Shown here piece by piece: positions 24,891 through 26,818 of a DNA stretch of 26,818 bases. The notes beneath the pieces were generated by a model. That model saw only the letters and a program-made list of their open reading frames with translations. It was not told the DNA's origin and searched no databases. The position numbers were made by a program, and so were the translations under genes. Each line of letters starts with the position of its first letter. Position 1 is the stretch's first letter. This DNA is from an uncultured Eubacteriales bacterium. GTDB taxonomy: Bacteria; Bacillota; Clostridia; Oscillospirales; Oscillospiraceae. Location: the NCBI GenBank assembly GCA_900544405.1, contig UQVA01000027.1:1-26818 (forward strand), written 5' to 3'.

Positions 24891-26131
24891 AAAACCCCGA
24901 TCTGGTCATCATCGGCGGCGGTCCCGCAGGACTGTCGGCAGCCGTGGCCGCTTATGAAGCGGGTCTGCGGGACATTCTCATTCTGGAACGGGACCGGGAA
25001 CTGGGGGGCATCCTGAACCAGTGCATCCACAACGGCTTCGGCCTCCACACCTTCCATGAGGAACTCACCGGCCCGGAATACGCCGGGCGGTTCATTGAAA
25101 AGGTCAACGCCCTGGGCATCCCCCGGAAGCTGGACACCATGGTCCTGTCCCTGGGGCCGGACCGGAGCGTCACCGCCACCAACCCGGTGGACGGGCTCTT
25201 TACCCTGCACCCCAAGGCGGTCATTCTGGCCATGGGCTGCCGGGAGCGGCCCCGTGGGGCGCTGAACATTCCGGGGACCCGCCCTGCGGGCATTTATACC
25301 GCCGGAACGGCCCAACATTCTGTAAATATCGAAGGCTTTTTGCCCGGCAAACGGGTGGTCATTCTGGGGTCCGGGGACATCGGCCTCATCATGGCCCGGC
25401 GGATGACGCTGGAGGGCGCAAAAGTCCTTGCGGTAGCCGAGCTGATGCCCTACTCCGGCGGATTGAAGCGGAACATCGTCCAGTGTCTGGAGGATTTCAA
25501 TATCCCGCTGCTTTTGAGCCACACGGTCATCGACATCCGGGGGGACAAGCGGCTCACCGGCATAACGTTGGCCCGTGTGGAGAATGGCCGTCCCGTGCCG
25601 GGAACGGAAATCTCCTACGACTGCGACACCCTGCTTCTCAGCTGCGGCCTGCTGCCGGAAAACGAGCTGAGCCGTGGGGCCGGGGTGCCGTTAAGCCCCG
25701 TCACCGGCGGGCCGCTGGTGGATGAAGGGCTGGAGACGGGGATTCCGGGGGTATTCGCCGCCGGAAACGTGCTGCACGTCCACGATTTGGTAGATTATGT
25801 CACCCAAGAAGCCGCTCAAGCCGGAGAAAATGCGGCAAACTATGTGCTTTCCGGGGAGAAATCCACAGAAAACCCTGTCAAAATCCAATGCACCGGCGGG
25901 GTCCGCTATACGGTCCCGGCCCAGGTCCATCCGGGGACAAAAAGCCTGAAAATTCGCCTGCGGGTGGACAAGCCCTACCGGAACAAGCGCCTGACGGTCT
26001 GCGCTGACGGCGTACCGGTGCTGTCCCGGAAGCGGCCTGTGCTTGCGCCCGGCGAAATGGAAACTCTGGACGTGAAGGCCCTTCCGGATCATTTTTCGGC
26101 CATCACCGTGGCCTTGGAGGAGGGAGAATGA
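24887..26131 (+). CDS. GlpB-like NAD(P)/FAD-dependent oxidoreductase
   Basis: This 414-aa protein has two nucleotide-binding folds: an FAD site at VIIGGGPAGLSAAVAAYEAG (residues 7-26) and an NAD(P) site at VVILGSGDIGLIMARRMTLE near residue 160, in the pyridine nucleotide-disulfide oxidoreductase family. LGGILNQCIHNGFGLHTF carries a conserved cysteine, but the redox-active CXXXXC pair of thiol reductases is not seen. In clostridial glycerol operons this protein sits between the GlpA-like dehydrogenase and a DUF1667 protein, and probably relays electrons between glycerol 3-phosphate oxidation and NAD or another carrier. AAGGAGG precedes the ATG at 24887. Both ends overlap the neighbouring genes by 4 bp. 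Confidence 0.86.
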   Translation: MKNPDLVIIGGGPAGLSAAVAAYEAGLRDILILERDRELGGILNQCIHNGFGLHTFHEELTGPEYAGRFIEKVNALGIPRKLDTMVLSLGPDRSVTATNPVDGLFTLHPKAVILAMGCRERPRGALNIPGTRPAGIYTAGTAQHSVNIEGFLPGKRVVILGSGDIGLIMARRMTLEGAKVLAVAELMPYSGGLKRNIVQCLEDFNIPLLLSHTVIDIRGDKRLTGITLARVENGRPVPGTEISYDCDTLLLSCGLLPENELSRGAGVPLSPVTGGPLVDEGLETGIPGVFAAGNVLHVHDLVDYVTQEAAQAGENAANYVLSGEKSTENPVKIQCTGGVRYTVPAQVHPGTKSLKIRLRVDKPYRNKRLTVCADGVPVLSRKRPVLAPGEMETLDVKALPDHFSAITVALEEGE

Positions 26132-26496
26132 TGGAAACGAGAACCCTCACCTGCATTGGCTGCCCCCTGGGCTGCACCCTGAAAGCGGAATTGGAGGGGA
26201 ACACCGTCCGGTCCGTCACCGGCAACACCTGCCCCAACGGGGAAAAGTACGCCCGGAAGGAGTTGACCGCCCCGGAGCGCATTTTGACCACCACCCTGCC
26301 CATTCTGGGCGGGGATCGGCCCACGGTCAGCGTCAAGACCGCCGCCCCGGTGCCGAAGGGCATGATTTTCGCCTGTATGGAGGCCCTGCGGGGCGTAAGC
26401 GTGTCAGCCCCGGTAAAAATGGGCCAGACGCTGGTACAAAATCTGGCAAATACCGGCGTCAGCCTGGTCGCTACAAGAGCCGTTGAGGAGAAGTAA
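26128..26496 (+). CDS. DUF1667 cysteine-rich protein
   Basis: This 122-aa protein belongs to the DUF1667 group. Near the N-terminus CIGCPLGC gives three cysteines in a CX2CX3C pattern, and NTCPNGEKYARKE adds a fourth, so an Fe-S cluster or zinc is likely. The remainder (PILGGDRPTVSVKTAAPVPK and on) is a conserved soluble domain without known catalytic residues. Such proteins follow the GlpA/GlpB-like pair in Clostridia and may stand in for GlpC as the third electron-transfer subunit. GGAGG lies upstream. ATG at 26128 overlaps the previous stop by 4 bp; the ATG at 26131 is equally possible. It is the last gene of the glycerol operon, and no clear terminator follows. Confidence 0.85.
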   Translation: MMETRTLTCIGCPLGCTLKAELEGNTVRSVTGNTCPNGEKYARKELTAPERILTTTLPILGGDRPTVSVKTAAPVPKGMIFACMEALRGVSVSAPVKMGQTLVQNLANTGVSLVATRAVEEK

Positions 26497-26500
26497 AAGT

Positions 26501-26600
26501 CTTCTCCCTGGGGAGTTGTGCCCCGCGCAGCGAATGTGAAGTCTATATGACTACCGGTGGCAGTCATACCGCTACTAAGTGGCCCGAAGGGCCGGATGTG
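26501..26600. repeat. Mosaic intergenic palindrome repeat, copy R6 (degenerate)
   Basis: After the glycerol operon come GTCTTCTCCC/GGGGAG, GCGCAGCGAAT, the palindrome TGACTACCGGTGGCAGTCA (26548-26566, with one unpaired stem position), CCGCTACTAAG and GGCCCGAAGGGCC. It has the orientation of R1 and the same start words, but the later modules are missing. No gene is supported in 26497-26769. Confidence 0.65.
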
Positions 26601-26626
26601 GGACGGTAGGCAGTATCGTTCCTGAA

Positions 26627-26652
26627 TGTAGGGGCGGCGGCATGCCCCGCCC
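26627..26652 (+). repeat. Second short repeat family (GTAGGGGCGGCGGC), copy 3
   Basis: TGTAGGGGCGGCGGCATGCC followed by CCGCCC is identical over 26 bp to the left part of the copy at 8347-8377. Confidence 0.6.
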
Positions 26653-26708
26653 GCTCGGTAACAATGCCAGAGCGGTAAAAATCGACGCTGGACTCGCCGG
26701 AGGCTCTT

Positions 26709-26736
26709 TTCACTCTTCTCTCTTCACTCTTCTCTT
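26709..26736 (+). repeat. Two 14-bp pyrimidine tandem units
   Basis: TTCACTCTTCTCTC and TTCACTCTTCTCTT lie in direct tandem about 35 bp before the insertion sequence end. No function is visible. Confidence 0.6.
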
Positions 26737-26769
26737 AAAATTTTTCCCCCGCCGTTGGCTTTTTTGAAG

Positions 26770-26818
26770 TGACCCCCAAAAGTTAGACAATATTTTGAAG
26801 TAAAAATTGTTCAAGCAA
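26770..26818. mobile_element. Left end of an IS3-family element (window-truncated)
   Basis: TGACCCCCAAAAGTTAGACA at 26770-26789 has the form of IS3-family (IS150-type) terminal inverted repeats, followed by AT-rich sequence typical of the stretch before the first transposase ORF. The transposase, other end and target duplication lie outside the window. Confidence 0.65.

Noticed and set aside
26579..26767. Short ORF of 62 codons after the glycerol operon
   Set aside because: It runs through two repeat families, has no SD and resembles no protein family.

Overview
The window looks like a chromosomal segment of a GC-rich, spore-forming, anaerobic Clostridia member, most likely an Oscillospiraceae/Ruminococcaceae-type gut bacterium. 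The clues are a lone SpoVAC (spore) gene, a PerR plus reverse-rubrerythrin peroxide defence module, an iron-sulfur flavoprotein, near-consensus SigA promoters with 17-bp spacers, and strong Shine-Dalgarno sites. No tRNA, rRNA or CRISPR array was found. The taxon is inferred from gene content, not from a marker comparison.

Layout: (1) 1-342 is an intergenic repeat and terminator. (2) 343-1860 (minus) is a uracil permease (uraA) preceded by a 22-codon leader ORF and an attenuator-like hairpin that covers the uraA ribosome binding site. (3) 2284-3571 (plus) is a MarR regulator overlapping a TauE/SafE exporter. (4) 3850-6871 (minus) is lepA-hemW. (5) 7127-8293 (plus) is the primary sigma factor rpoD, divergent from lepA. 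(6) 8408-9645 (plus) is perR, a 39-aa rubredoxin-like protein and reverse rubrerythrin. (7) 9903-10517 (minus) is an iron-sulfur flavoprotein, divergent from (8) 10792-12998 (plus), a CPA2 cation/proton antiporter and an MgtC-type protein behind a structured, terminator-containing leader. (9) 13310-13750 (minus) is spoVAC, with repeat clusters on both sides. (10) 14059-21627 (minus) is rpoB-rpoC. (11) 21957-26496 (plus) is a glycerol operon: glpK, a GlpA-like dehydrogenase, a GlpB-like flavoprotein and a DUF1667 protein. (12) 26770-26818 is the left end of an IS3-type element that runs off the window.

Most of the cargo is housekeeping: transcription (rpoD, rpoB, rpoC), translation (lepA), heme chaperone (hemW), pyrimidine uptake, peroxide defence, ion homeostasis and glycerol catabolism. 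The unusual material is between the genes. Six gaps carry a mosaic repeat family made of short palindromes. In nine copies the stem before a GATGAGG-like word differs in sequence but stays base-paired, which suggests selection on a hairpin. Three leaders look regulatory: the uraA leader peptide and switchable SD-covering hairpin, the antiporter leader, and the rpoB/glpK gap, where a plus-strand promoter faces the rpoBC promoter and would make a roughly 120-nt RNA ending at its own terminator.

All calls come from reading the sequence and from remembered family features. No database search, RNA folding or alignment was run.
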